A DNA stretch of 64,000 nt from MADRE3 sp963718195 (GCA_963718195.1 CAVQYQ010000006.1:434001-498000); one strand, 5' to 3'. Positions 29,309 through 38,552 are shown, counted from the stretch's first letter. The notes: a model not told the origin generated them from the sequence alone. Translations and numbers: made by a program.

Positions 29309-31012
29309 ATGATGTTACTTAACCCCAAGGCATATGTTGCAGATTACCAGGATCCATGTTTCCAGGATCTCGTCAAAAAAACAATTGAGTTCTTCGAAAC
29401 TAAAGGGTTGAAACAGATCAAGAAAGATGATCAGTCCATGGTCTGGTATGATGATTTTCTCGCCTTTGTGAAAAAGGAAAAGGTTTTTGCCACATTGCTC
29501 ACTCCGGCCAGGTATGGTGGAAAAGACAAACGCTGGGACATGAGGCGTCTTGCTGAATACAACGAAATTCTGGGGTTTTACGGACTTTGCTACTGGTATG
29601 CCTGGCAGGTGACCATTCTCGGGTTGGGGCCAATCTGGATGGGAGATAATGAAGCTCTCAAAGAGCGGACTGCCCGCCTGCTCGACGAAGGCGGTCTGTT
29701 CGCTTTCGGGCTTTCGGAAAGAGCCCACGGCGCCGATCTTTACGCCAGTGAAATGACGCTTTCACCGGCAGATGATGGTACCTTTGTTGCGGAAGGCTCC
29801 AAATACTATATCGGCAACGGAAATTGCGCCGCCCTTATCTCGACATTTGGCAAGATGGCAGGAACGGGCGAGTATGTATTCTTTGCGGTAGATCCATCGC
29901 TTCCCCAGTATGAATGTCTGAAAAAAATTGATACATCCGGCGTTCGCCAGGCGTACGTGGCAGAATATGTTCTCAGAGATTATCCGGTCACGCAGGCTGA
30001 TATTATCTGCTCCGGGCAACGTGCCTGGAACGCTTCACTGAATACCATCAACATCGGTAAATTTGAACTTGGCTGTGCTTCGATTGGCATCTGTTCGCAC
30101 GCGTTCCACGAAGCGCTGAACCATGCCTCATCCAGAATCCTCTATGGTCGCTTTGTTACAGACTTTCCGCATGTTAAAAGAATCTTCAGCGAGGCGTATG
30201 GTCGTCTGGTTGCGATGAAACTCTTTACCTGGCGTACTGTCGATTATCTGCGGGGTGCATCGGATGAGGACCGCCGGTATCTGCTCTTTAACCCCATTGT
30301 CAAGATGAAGGTAACCGGGCAGGGAGAAAGGGTGATCAACCTGCTGCACGAGGTAATCGCTGCCAAAGGATATGAACAGGATACCTACTTTGAGATGGCC
30401 ATCCGTGATATCGGCATGCTCCCGAAACTTGAAGGTACTGAACATGTCAATATGGCCCTGATCATTAAGTTCATCCGCAAGTACTTTTTCGACCCGGTTG
30501 ACTACCCGGTGGTTACCAGAAGCACCGACATCTCTGACGACCACTATCTCTTTAACCAGAAAACGGGTGGTCTGGCCAGCATCCCCTTTCCTGACTATCG
30601 GCGAGCCTATGCGTCGGTTTCTGCAGGAAATGCTGTCATCTTCAGGGAACAGGTTGAGCTTTTCAGATCACTGTTGGTGCATGCTCCGCCGAGCACTGAG
30701 CAACAGAACAACATTGATTACATGCTCGGTGCAGGTGAGTTGTTCACCCTGATTGTCTATGCTCAATTGATTCTGGAAAACAGCGAGATATACACTCTTG
30801 ATGCGGATCTTCTCGAGCAGATTTTTTCATTTCTGGTAAAAGACTTCTCTGCCCAGGCACTCCAGATGAACTTACATTTTGAAAACAGTGAAAAGCAGCA
30901 GGAATACTTCACCTTGATGCTCAAAAAGCCGATACTTGACGAAAAACTCGATGAGCGGGTCTGGAAGCAGCGGGTATCTGTGCTCAAAGACCACTACAGT
31001 ATGAATGAATAA
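29309..31012 (+). CDS. acyl-CoA dehydrogenase family protein (divergent)
   Basis: A 567-residue acyl-CoA dehydrogenase fold protein: PARYGGKDKRWDMRRLAEYNE in the N-terminal domain, FAFGLSERAHGADL in the flavin-binding middle domain, YIGNGN, and KFELGCASIGICSHAF plus LEGTEHVNMALI in the C-terminal helical domain. It differs clearly from the canonical enzyme at 25853. The position of the usual catalytic Glu is occupied in LEGTEHVN, which keeps the EGT motif, so activity is likely. AGGAG is six bases before ATG 29309. It may handle a different chain length or substrate. Confidence 0.88.
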   Translation: MMLLNPKAYVADYQDPCFQDLVKKTIEFFETKGLKQIKKDDQSMVWYDDFLAFVKKEKVFATLLTPARYGGKDKRWDMRRLAEYNEILGFYGLCYWYAWQVTILGLGPIWMGDNEALKERTARLLDEGGLFAFGLSERAHGADLYASEMTLSPADDGTFVAEGSKYYIGNGNCAALISTFGKMAGTGEYVFFAVDPSLPQYECLKKIDTSGVRQAYVAEYVLRDYPVTQADIICSGQRAWNASLNTINIGKFELGCASIGICSHAFHEALNHASSRILYGRFVTDFPHVKRIFSEAYGRLVAMKLFTWRTVDYLRGASDEDRRYLLFNPIVKMKVTGQGERVINLLHEVIAAKGYEQDTYFEMAIRDIGMLPKLEGTEHVNMALIIKFIRKYFFDPVDYPVVTRSTDISDDHYLFNQKTGGLASIPFPDYRRAYASVSAGNAVIFREQVELFRSLLVHAPPSTEQQNNIDYMLGAGELFTLIVYAQLILENSEIYTLDADLLEQIFSFLVKDFSAQALQMNLHFENSEKQQEYFTLMLKKPILDEKLDERVWKQRVSVLKDHYSMNE

Positions 31013-31036
31013 GACGAGATCATCACCGGATTAGTC

Positions 31037-31555
31037 ATGGGACACCATTTAGATTCAAAAGATAATATCGTACCGCTCATTGACCGGTTGAACAGATACC
31101 CGATCGGTCTGCCGGATAATGACAAGCTCCGGCAGATCCTGGCAATTCTCTTTTGAGAAGAAGAAGCCTTTTTCGCTTCACGTTTTCCGCTCCAGGAAGC
31201 TTCCCTGAGTGAGCTGGTCCGGGCGACCGGGTTTGCTGAGGACAATCTCGGCCGGGTACTTGAAAAGATGGCCGAGAAAGGGTTGATCATGGACCTGGTC
31301 TATGATGGAAAAACATACTATTTGCTGTTGCCTGGATTGATAGGTTTTTTCGAGTTCACCTTCATGAAACAGCGACAGGATCTTCCGGTTGAAGAACTGG
31401 CTCTGCTCATGCATGAATACTTGTTCGAGGATCCTGAAAATTTAATGGGAAAGGAGATGTTTGCCAGGATCCTTAAAGAAAAAAAACGACTGACTCCTTT
31501 TGTTATCGAAAACGTCAGGAGAAAGATAATGAAGGCTGTGGGTGTTAAGCGCTAA
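31037..31555 (+). pseudogene. HTH-type protein with an in-frame UGA
   Basis: The frame from ATG 31037 gives 39 residues, stops at TGA 31154-31156, and continues in the same frame to 31555 (about 172 residues in total). Both parts read as one protein: LRQILAILF, stop, EEEAFFASRFPLQEASLSELVRATG, then YYLLLPGLIGFFEFTFMK. This resembles the N-terminal winged-helix part of Desulfobacterota ferredoxin-like proteins, where Ser or Thr is usual at the UGA position. The C-terminal [4Fe-4S] part of those proteins is absent. A nonsense change (TCA to TGA) or error is likelier than selenocysteine, since no SECIS-like hairpin follows. Confidence 0.55.
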
Positions 31556-31620
31556 TTTCTATAGAGCCTTTCTCAAGTCTTCTTGGCTATCAGGCCGTTT
31601 CAACTGGTGAAATATTCAGT

Positions 31621-32316
31621 CTAGGTAAAGAGTTTCAGCAGAAATAAGTAGAGCAGTGGAAGAAAAATTCCCGGTAACAGATTTCCGACACGGATGGTCG
31701 TTATCTTCAACAGATTAAAGCCAATGGCCAGAATTAAAAGTCCGCCCACCGAGCTCATCTGGTCAATCGTTTCAGGTACCAGGTAGCTTTTCAGGATGAC
31801 AGCCATCACGGTAATCAGCCCCTGGTAAAAAAAGACGGCAAGACTTGAGAAAAGGACGCCCAGCCCGAGTGTTGAAGCAAAGATGATCGAGGTCACACCG
31901 TCCAGTACTGATTTCGCGAACAGAGTCTGGTGGTTGCCGGTCAGTCCGCTCTCAAGTGACCCGACGATGGCCATTGAGCCGACACAGAAGACAAGACTTG
32001 CGGTCACAAATCCCCGGGCAAACGAGCTCTGTTCGCTTGATTTCGCCGCCACTTTACGCTCAAGATATTTTCCCAGTCCCTCCAGCTTTTCCTCTATTCC
32101 CAGAAATTCTCCGATTACCGCCCCGATGATTACCGAGAAGATTACAATCATCAGACTCTCTGAACTCAGTGCACCTTTGAGGCCGATCAGGATTACGGCG
32201 AGCCCGACACCACTCATCACGCCATTTCGGTAGTTTGCAGGAATTCCTCTGTTCAGCAGCAGGCCCAAAAGACTGCCAGCTATGATTGCCAGTGCATTGA
32301 CTATTGTTCCAAGCAT
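31621..32316 (-). CDS. DUF554 family membrane protein
   Basis: A 231-residue multipass inner-membrane protein of the DUF554 (YdfK/YqgA) family, with about six to seven hydrophobic helices and the typical start MLGTIVNALAIIAGSLLGLL. Further signatures are FGLGVLFSS-like TLGLGVLFSSLAVFFYQG and SVGGLLILAIGFNLL. Function is unknown, perhaps transport. It is a single gene convergent with the preceding operon. Confidence 0.88.
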   Translation of the reverse strand: MLGTIVNALAIIAGSLLGLLLNRGIPANYRNGVMSGVGLAVILIGLKGALSSESLMIVIFSVIIGAVIGEFLGIEEKLEGLGKYLERKVAAKSSEQSSFARGFVTASLVFCVGSMAIVGSLESGLTGNHQTLFAKSVLDGVTSIIFASTLGLGVLFSSLAVFFYQGLITVMAVILKSYLVPETIDQMSSVGGLLILAIGFNLLKITTIRVGNLLPGIFLPLLYLFLLKLFT

Positions 32317-32583
32317 GCTGTTTTATATGTGTCAGTCCAACTATTCAGGGGATGATCAGGTTCGTTTCGTTGCAGCCAACTCTTATACCATCTTCATTTT
32401 TTTGCAAAGCCCTATCTTGAAGAATTAATAGAGGAATTGGTTTTGTGCAGCGAGAATTCATCTGAGGGGGCCACTATAGAGCTGAAAACGGATAAAGATT
32501 CGGTAAACAGGGTGCACAGGCAAAGCGTCGAAACGGCTTCATCCGGCAAAAAGATAGGATCCTTTATGAAAGATAAGATGCGA

Positions 32584-32991
32584 CTATTGTGATGACGTAT
32601 CGTTTTTGAGAAATTCAGTGATCCGGACCCGATAATTGACAATATCCGAGCGCAGGGAAGATAAACTCGCCATTTTTTCATCAACCAGGGAAATATGGCG
32701 ATCGAGGATTTCGATCAGCTTGGGGGTGATGGTGTGAAAATCCTGCTCATTGATATCAAAAATATCTGAGAGTTCATGAATTTCTTTGAGCGAGATACCA
32801 AGTCCTTTCAGCTTGAGGATAAATTTGAGCCGTAAAATGTCATCTTTGTTGTAGGTTCGGGTTCCGCCCCCGATACGATCCGTCTTGCCCAGTAAACCGA
32901 TCTCTTCATAATATCGAATGGTCCGGGTCGTTATGCCAAGTTGCTTTGCCAGTGCTCCAATTTGAACAGAGCTCGTACTTTTCTGCGCCAT
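32584..32991 (-). CDS. MerR-family transcriptional regulator
   Basis: A 135-residue regulator with an N-terminal MerR helix-turn-helix and wing (IGALAKQLGITTRTIRYYEE, about residues 12-31), followed by a coiled-coil dimerisation helix (about 85-120). There are no metal-binding Cys, which points to the group controlling catabolism, as LiuR does for branched-chain and fatty-acid genes in Proteobacteria. AGGAACAAA precedes ATG 32991; a longer frame to 33054 lacks this. It is divergent from the oxidoreductase gene at 33330, and the shared upstream region holds two ACGTAA sites. I infer that it regulates itself, that gene and the 20384 operon. Confidence 0.88.
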   Translation of the reverse strand: MAQKSTSSVQIGALAKQLGITTRTIRYYEEIGLLGKTDRIGGGTRTYNKDDILRLKFILKLKGLGISLKEIHELSDIFDINEQDFHTITPKLIEILDRHISLVDEKMASLSSLRSDIVNYRVRITEFLKNDTSSQ

Positions 32992-33093
32992 TTTGTTCCT
33001 TTTACAGCCAAAAAGCCCCGTGACCTGTCTTCTGCTTGGCAGCAGTGATCGCACAACATGAGGGGTGGAGAACGGTTATTGTTTTGGTTTACC

Positions 33094-33103
33094 TTTACGT
33101 AAT
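33094..33103. promoter_or_regulatory. operator-like site upstream of merR
   Basis: TTTACGTAAT is a near-perfect palindrome about 100 bases upstream of the merR start. It sits in the 12-base sequence ACCTTTACGTAA shared with the promoter at 33214-33242. It probably serves autoregulation of merR. Confidence 0.55.
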
Positions 33104-33213
33104 ATTCGAGCACACCTTATCATGGAGATTAATTGACTGTCAAACAAAAAATTCTATAATTTCAGCTACAGTTAAGGCTTGAACAACCAGATCAGGGTGA
33201 GACAGTTTTTGTC

Positions 33214-33242
33214 TTGACCTTTACGTAAACACATTTTATAAA
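33214..33242 (+). promoter_or_regulatory. promoter with palindromic MerR-type operator
   Basis: TTGACC (33214-33219) and TATAAA (33237-33242) with a 17-base spacer that holds the perfect palindrome TTTACGTAAA (33220-33229). The layout equals that at 20277-20305. The start codon at 33330 lies about 87 bases downstream of the -10 box. Confidence 0.7.
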
Positions 33243-33329
33243 GAACTGATAAATTCGGCTGCTCTTCTGGGAGAGTATGAACAGCTGATAGTGTGTTGTC
33301 TTCTGATCACTAGGTAATTGGAGAACAGG

Positions 33330-35318
33330 ATGGAATTCACTCGAGAGATCTATTGGAATGTCGGTCATGGCGCCTTGACACTTGTACCGATGTACCTCCT
33401 TGTTATTGCAGCCATCACGGTTTTGGTCAAAGCCTTTCTCAAACGGCGGGCAGTGTATAAGCAGGGGCAGCCGCTCAACAGGACAGATAACCTGGGAGCG
33501 AGGATCAGTGATCTACTGAAGAATGTCATCTTGCAGAAAAAGGTTACCCGGGTTGCCTGGCCTGGTCTTTTCCACGGACTCTTCTTCTGGGGTTTCTTCC
33601 TGCTGTTTATCGGCACGACCCTGATTGTCATTCAAGCGGATTTTACCGACCTGCTATTTGATTATGTTTTTCTCAAAGGGACGTTTTACAAACTTTTTTC
33701 TATTACCCTTGATATCGCCGGTATCATCGCCATTATCATGCTCGGCGTTCTCTTTTTCAGACGATATGTCCTTAAACCCGAGGGGCTGGAGACGAAAAGA
33801 GATGATGCCATAATGCATGGACTGCTCTTTGTGATCCTGGTCACCGGGTTCGTTATCGAGGGCGCTCGCATGGCTGTTACGGAGCTTGGCACCCCATTAG
33901 CTGCCTGGTCTCCGGTGGGCTTGCTGTTTGCAAAAGCTCTGTCGGGCCTGGAGGAAAGCGGGCTGAGGATGATACATAAGCTTACCTGGTGGTTTCACCT
34001 CTTGCTGGTTATGGGATTTATTGTGCTGATCCCCTTTACCAAGTTTCGACATATTTTTACCACAAGTGCAAATTACCTGTTTGCTGATCGTGGTCCGAAA
34101 GGCAAACTGGTCAGCCTCGATCTTGAAGATGAGGATGCTGAGAAATTCGGCGTGACCGAACTTGCGGATATGAGCTGGAAGGATATCTTTGATGCTGATG
34201 CCTGCACCCTGTGTATGCGCTGTCAGGATCGGTGTCCCGCCTGGAATACAGAAAAACCGTTATCGCCGATGAAACTGGTCAACCAGATCGGCGATATCGC
34301 CTTTAATGATCCGCAGGCAGACCTGATTGATACGGTCACTAAGGATGTGTTGTGGTCTTGCACAACCTGCAGGGCATGCCAGGAAATATGTCCTGCATCC
34401 ATTGAACATGTCAGCAAAATTGTTGATATGCGGCGCAGCATGGTGCTGATGGAAGGGGAGTTTCCTGGTGAAGAGGTCATGACGGCGATGGAACAGACCG
34501 AAGTCAACGGCAACCCGCTCGGCATCGGCTACGCTTCGCGAGGCGATTGGGCGGAAGATCTGGACGTGGTTCTTGTTCCTGAGCGTTCTGATGCTGATAT
34601 TCTCTATTTCGTGGGCTGCTATGCCTCCTTTGATAAACGCAATAAAGCTGTTGCCACCAGTTTTGTAAAGCTCTGCCGGGCGGCGGGTGTTACCGTTGGT
34701 ATTCTGGGTAAAGCGGAAAAGTGCTGCGGTGAGCCCATGAGAAAAATGGGTAATGAATACCTCTACCAGACCCTGGCTATGGAAAATATAGAGCTGTTGA
34801 ATTCTTCAGGGATTAAAAAGATTGTTACAACCTGCCCGCACTGTTTTAACACCCTTGAAAAAGATTATCGAGATCTCGGATTAGAACCAGAGGTTGAGAG
34901 TTACACAACCTTTTTGCACACCTTGATCTCTTCAGGAAAATTAAAACTGAACAATGCTCCGCTGTCATGTACCTATCATGACTCATGCTACCTCGGCCGC
35001 CATAACGACATCTATGAGGCACCCCGTGAGCTGATAGCAGCGGCGGGAGGACAGCTGGTCGAGATGCAGAAGAACAGGGAAGAAGCCTTCTGCTGCAGTG
35101 CTGGCGGTGGGCGAATACTTGCCGATGAAACGATCGGTGAACGGATTAATGTCAAGCGCGTGCAGATGGCCACTGAAACGGGCGCTGAGCTGTTACTCTC
35201 AAATTGTCCGTTCTGCCTGACCATGTTTGAAGATGGTATCAAAGGTGCTGATGTGGAGGATTCCTTGAGAGCAAAGGATATATCTGAAATCCTGGTGGAG
35301 CGCCTGGAGCAGCAGTGA
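33330..35318 (+). CDS. membrane Fe-S oxidoreductase with CCG domains (ETF:menaquinone oxidoreductase-like)
   Basis: A 662-residue protein joining an N-terminal NarI-like membrane domain (about five helices, residues 10-245, with His residues suited to haem b) to a ferredoxin-like domain with two [4Fe-4S] motifs (CTLCMRCQDRCP and CTTCRACQEICP). Two CCG domains follow (CCGEPMRKMG and CCSAGGGR, with CPHC and YHDSCYLGRH). This architecture matches EMO, reported to pass electrons from ETF to menaquinone during fatty-acid oxidation in anaerobes; HdrD/GlpC-like roles are alternatives. ATG 33330 has GGAG upstream. The shared promoter design with the fadD operon supports the EMO reading. Confidence 0.88.
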   Translation: MEFTREIYWNVGHGALTLVPMYLLVIAAITVLVKAFLKRRAVYKQGQPLNRTDNLGARISDLLKNVILQKKVTRVAWPGLFHGLFFWGFFLLFIGTTLIVIQADFTDLLFDYVFLKGTFYKLFSITLDIAGIIAIIMLGVLFFRRYVLKPEGLETKRDDAIMHGLLFVILVTGFVIEGARMAVTELGTPLAAWSPVGLLFAKALSGLEESGLRMIHKLTWWFHLLLVMGFIVLIPFTKFRHIFTTSANYLFADRGPKGKLVSLDLEDEDAEKFGVTELADMSWKDIFDADACTLCMRCQDRCPAWNTEKPLSPMKLVNQIGDIAFNDPQADLIDTVTKDVLWSCTTCRACQEICPASIEHVSKIVDMRRSMVLMEGEFPGEEVMTAMEQTEVNGNPLGIGYASRGDWAEDLDVVLVPERSDADILYFVGCYASFDKRNKAVATSFVKLCRAAGVTVGILGKAEKCCGEPMRKMGNEYLYQTLAMENIELLNSSGIKKIVTTCPHCFNTLEKDYRDLGLEPEVESYTTFLHTLISSGKLKLNNAPLSCTYHDSCYLGRHNDIYEAPRELIAAAGGQLVEMQKNREEAFCCSAGGGRILADETIGERINVKRVQMATETGAELLLSNCPFCLTMFEDGIKGADVEDSLRAKDISEILVERLEQQ

Positions 35319-35367
35319 AAGAAGACAAACCAAATAAAGGGGCAGGAAAGGAACAAGGGGATTAATT

Positions 35368-35679
35368 ATGGTTGAGAAGATATTTGATTCGTTGCCGTCT
35401 CTGTTTGTCCCTGGCGCTGTCAAGGAGCCGATCAGCTACTATTTTTCTCTGGGCGATATCAAGAAGACGGTTCGACTTTCTCCTGAGACATGTCTGGTTG
35501 AGGATGGCAGAACTGTCGAGCGTGCGGACTGTGTGTGCAAGACCAGCGGAGAATTTTTTGAGAAGATCTGGAATGATGATTATCGACCGGGGGTCGGGGA
35601 TTTTCTTTCCGGAAAGATAAAATCAAATGACCCGGGTGGATTACAGACTTTTCTGACAACCTTTGGCAAAGCAGCTTGA
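35368..35679 (+). CDS. SCP2 sterol-binding domain protein
   Basis: A 103-residue single-domain SCP2-like protein: IFDSLPSLFVPGAV at the start, then a beta-sheet region with DCVCKTSGEFFEKIW, and FLSGKIKSNDPGGLQTFL near the end. SCP2 domains bind acyl chains or acyl-CoA and could carry or buffer substrates for beta-oxidation. It follows the oxidoreductase gene by 49 bases with AAGGGG before its ATG. Confidence 0.85.
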   Translation: MVEKIFDSLPSLFVPGAVKEPISYYFSLGDIKKTVRLSPETCLVEDGRTVERADCVCKTSGEFFEKIWNDDYRPGVGDFLSGKIKSNDPGGLQTFLTTFGKAA

Positions 35680-35770
35680 TGTGTAGCCGGGAACCAGTGG
35701 AGTAGATCTACCAAACCGAGGTGACCCCTGGGTCTGGCACTGAGGAAGTGGAGTGGGAAGGAATATACCA

Positions 35771-36190
35771 ATGGACCAGTTGACGGAAATAAAAGTGCGC
35801 GGCTACCACGCGGATTTCTATGGACATGTGAACAACGCGCGATTCCTGGAGTTTTTTGAGGAGGACCGCTGGGCCCACCTGGAGTCAAAGCTGAATTTGA
35901 GAAAACTGGCCCAACAAAATCTGGTCTTTCTCGTCGTCAATATCAATGTCAATTATCGTCAGGCGGTGCCAGTTGGTGCAACGCTTGCAGTTTCAACGAT
36001 GCTTGAGCATGTCGGTAACCGAAGCGCCGTGTTTAAGCAGGAGATTGTTTTTAAGGATACTGGAGAGATTGCTGCTGATGCACTGGTAACCTTCGTACTC
36101 ATAGACAGAAGTGGCAAGGCGATAACAATGGCGGGTGAACTGTTGGCAGGACTCCAGAAATTTGATAAATCGCCCGGCTATGATATATGA
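35771..36190 (+). CDS. acyl-CoA thioesterase (4HBT / YbgC-like hotdog)
   Basis: A 139-residue hotdog thioesterase with the 4HBT/YbgC signature YHADFYGHVNNARFLEFFEE, whose Asp or His residues activate water for acyl-CoA hydrolysis. ATG 35771 is chosen for the GGAAGGA eight bases upstream; a GTG at 35753 is possible. It continues the fatty-acid gene group. Confidence 0.88.
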   Translation: MDQLTEIKVRGYHADFYGHVNNARFLEFFEEDRWAHLESKLNLRKLAQQNLVFLVVNINVNYRQAVPVGATLAVSTMLEHVGNRSAVFKQEIVFKDTGEIAADALVTFVLIDRSGKAITMAGELLAGLQKFDKSPGYDI

Positions 36191-36419
36191 TAAAGATTAT
36201 TGAGGTGATCTGCTGACGACTCCGAAAAATTGCAGGTGTGAACCTTTTTTTCCTGTCCATGCACCATCGCCTTGGACCGCGGTCGTTTTTTTCGTGACCG
36301 GGTCTTGCAGAACAGAAACACTGTACTTTGAACATTCAACCGTTCCAATCGTTGCAAAGATATCAACTTCTGGTGCCAGGCACCAGTTATTATAAAATCT
36401 AAAACGTGGAGAGAGACGA

Positions 36420-37655
36420 ATGAAAAAGGTAATTTCTGTAACCGCAGTTGCATCACTGTTAGCGGCAGGAACCGCGTTCGCTTCAGGATACCGGATTCCT
36501 GAGCAGTCAATTGACTCAACCGCCAAGGTCGGCGCCAACATCGCCTCGGCCACAAAGGCCGATACCACCTATTACAATCCGGCCAATATGTCCTGGATCG
36601 ATGACGGCTGGCTGACTGAGGTCGACCTGACCTGGATTAACCTGGCCTCAATATCCTATGACGATATCCGCACCCCTCTTTTCAGCGGCAGTTCCGAGAC
36701 AGAAAACTTCCTGCTGCCGACCTTCTTTCTGGTGTCACCAGATTATAACAACTTCAGGTTCGGTTTTTCGGTAACCGCGCCGTATGGTCTGCAGAAACGC
36801 TGGAAAGACCCGTACCCGGCAACGTTTGCCAAGAAGTTCTCCCTGCAGGTGATCGAGCTGAACCCGACCGTTTCCTACGAGATCAATAAATATATCTCGA
36901 TTGGCGGTGGTGCTCGGGCCCTGATTGCCAAAGCAATAGCCCGCAATGGTGGGGTTAACCCCTCTACTGGCATTTCTTTTAGTCGTGATCTGGAAGGCGA
37001 CTGGGAAGTCGACTGGGGCTATAACCTTGCCCTTTCCGTAAAGCCCAACGATGACCTGAATCTCTCCGTCACCTATCGTTCTAATGTCGATATGGGCTTG
37101 AGCGGTGATGCGACGCTCACCACCAACACTCCCTCGCCGTTCGTGTTTGAATCAAAGGGTAATGTAACACTGCCGGCGCCGGCAGTTCTGGCCGTATCAG
37201 GCGCGTACACCTGGGATAAGCTGACCGTTGAGCTGACCTGGGACCGGACGTTCTGGTCAGAGTACGAGGATTTGGATATCCGCTACTCAGAGCCAATCAT
37301 GCAGCCGGTATTGGCGTCCATTTTCGGTCCTGCGGTGCGGAAGGATTGGGATGATACCGATGCCTTCAGGATCAGTGCTTCCTATCAGTTTAACGACAGC
37401 TTTACCGGAATGGTCGGATTTGCTGTGGACGACAATCCGGTACCGGAAGAACACCTGAGCTTTGAACTGCCCGATTCCGATGCCTGGCTCTATTCGATCG
37501 GCGGCCGTTACAAGATCAATGAGCAGATGGAGTTGGGGTTGGCTTTTTTGTATGACTACAAGGATTCTCGTAAGGTCACCAACGGACAGGTCATGGGTGA
37601 GTTCACCGATGCCGCGGCAATTCTGCTTACCGGCGGGATCAGCTATAAATTCTGA
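36420..37655 (+). CDS. FadL/OmpP1/TodX family outer-membrane transporter
   Basis: A 411-residue outer-membrane beta-barrel for uptake of long-chain fatty acids or other hydrophobic compounds. A signal peptide ends at AFA (about residue 21), followed by the typical mature start SGYRIPEQS and the N-terminal hatch region with YYNPANMSWIDDG. Many alternating beta strands follow, and it ends in Phe (GGISYKF) as barrel proteins do. Its place beside the beta-oxidation genes supports a fatty-acid role. GGAGAGA precedes the ATG. Confidence 0.92.
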   Translation: MKKVISVTAVASLLAAGTAFASGYRIPEQSIDSTAKVGANIASATKADTTYYNPANMSWIDDGWLTEVDLTWINLASISYDDIRTPLFSGSSETENFLLPTFFLVSPDYNNFRFGFSVTAPYGLQKRWKDPYPATFAKKFSLQVIELNPTVSYEINKYISIGGGARALIAKAIARNGGVNPSTGISFSRDLEGDWEVDWGYNLALSVKPNDDLNLSVTYRSNVDMGLSGDATLTTNTPSPFVFESKGNVTLPAPAVLAVSGAYTWDKLTVELTWDRTFWSEYEDLDIRYSEPIMQPVLASIFGPAVRKDWDDTDAFRISASYQFNDSFTGMVGFAVDDNPVPEEHLSFELPDSDAWLYSIGGRYKINEQMELGLAFLYDYKDSRKVTNGQVMGEFTDAAAILLTGGISYKF

Positions 37656-37665
37656 GACTTGGAGA

Positions 37666-37694
37666 CGCGGGCTGTAACAGTATCACAGCCCGCG
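37666..37694. terminator. hairpin between convergent fadL-like and radical SAM genes
   Basis: CGCGGGCTGT pairs with ACAGCCCGCG around a nine-base loop. It overlaps the end of the minus-strand gene. There is no T run, so termination efficiency is uncertain; it may serve both strands. Confidence 0.5.
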
Positions 37695-38552
37695 CATATA
37701 TTCTGGCTTAAGGCTTACGGATCCTGCGAGTGCATGTTCGATGAGCTCGAGGGTCTCTGTTTTGTCTCCGGGAAGCTTTGCCTTGATAGGCAGGTAATTG
37801 GAGGCGTGATTGGCATGGAAGTAGCCGTTGGAAAGGTCGGTGTTAATCAGCATGATTTTCAACTCTTCAAGCATTTCCTGTGGGCCGGGCAGCTGCCAGT
37901 TTCCTTCATTCCAGCTCTGGTGAACAGGGGTTCCGGGCGTGAGCATCAGGCTGAGGGCACCGACGTACTCGGGGTCGATGGCGCTTAAAACGCGCCCGGT
38001 TTCTTTGGCGTGGATATGGGAGCGTTCTTTCTGGGCTATGCCGAGTAACACGGTAATGGAGAGCTTGATTCCTGCAGATCTGATCTTTTTCCCCATCGTA
38101 ATCATGCTGGCTGAGTCAGCGCCTTTCCTGATATCCGCCAGGGTTATGTCATCACCTGTTTCAAGACCCATATAGGCGATAAGCAACCCGAGCTTTTTCA
38201 GTTCTGCGAGTTGCGCTGTACTTTTTCTTCTGATACTTTTGGTATTGGCGTACACGCCGACACGGTTCACCCAAGGAAGTTTGTTTCTTATTTCAGTCAA
38301 TATGCGGACAAGCCGTTCCTGGGGGAGGATTAATGCGTCACCGTCGCAGAGAAACAATCTTTTCTGGCGCCTGCAGTGGGTTGCTGCAAAATCGATGTCG
38401 GCAAAAATTATATCGTCGTCTTTAATGGAAAAACGAGTGCCTTTATACATGGAACAGAATGTGCATTTGTTGTGTGAGCAGCCGGTTGTGACCTGGAGGA
38501 GGATACTGTTTGCCTCGCTCGGAGGACGAAAGATGTTGCCTGTATAGTGCAT
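37683..38552 (-). CDS. radical SAM protein
   Basis: A 289-residue radical SAM enzyme with the [4Fe-4S] motif in TTGCSHNKCTFCSMYKG (CxxxxCxxC spacing, one residue longer in the first gap than the classical CxxxCxxC), plus YMGLETGDD and a C-terminal part of the Elp3/MiaB/NifB-like core. No extra cluster is visible. I do not know the substrate; such proteins are widespread in anaerobes. It stands between fadL and the divergent dienoyl-CoA reductase gene. Confidence 0.85.
   Translation of the reverse strand: MHYTGNIFRPPSEANSILLQVTTGCSHNKCTFCSMYKGTRFSIKDDDIIFADIDFAATHCRRQKRLFLCDGDALILPQERLVRILTEIRNKLPWVNRVGVYANTKSIRRKSTAQLAELKKLGLLIAYMGLETGDDITLADIRKGADSASMITMGKKIRSAGIKLSITVLLGIAQKERSHIHAKETGRVLSAIDPEYVGALSLMLTPGTPVHQSWNEGNWQLPGPQEMLEELKIMLINTDLSNGYFHANHASNYLPIKAKLPGDKTETLELIEHALAGSVSLKPEYMRGL

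Larger units (their letters stand above)
32992..33329. other. divergent regulatory region between merR and the oxidoreductase gene
   Basis: About 340 bases without a gene. It contains the operator-like site at 33094-33103 on the merR side and the promoter at 33214-33242 on the other. Twelve bases, ACCTTTACGTAA, occur identically at both sites (33091-33102 and 33217-33228). Confidence 0.7.

Noticed and set aside
31154..31200. Selenocysteine at the UGA of the HTH-type protein
   Set aside because: No hairpin of SECIS type follows. The only strong inverted repeat nearby (GGAAGCTTCC) has no loop, and relatives I recall have Ser or Thr there, not Cys.
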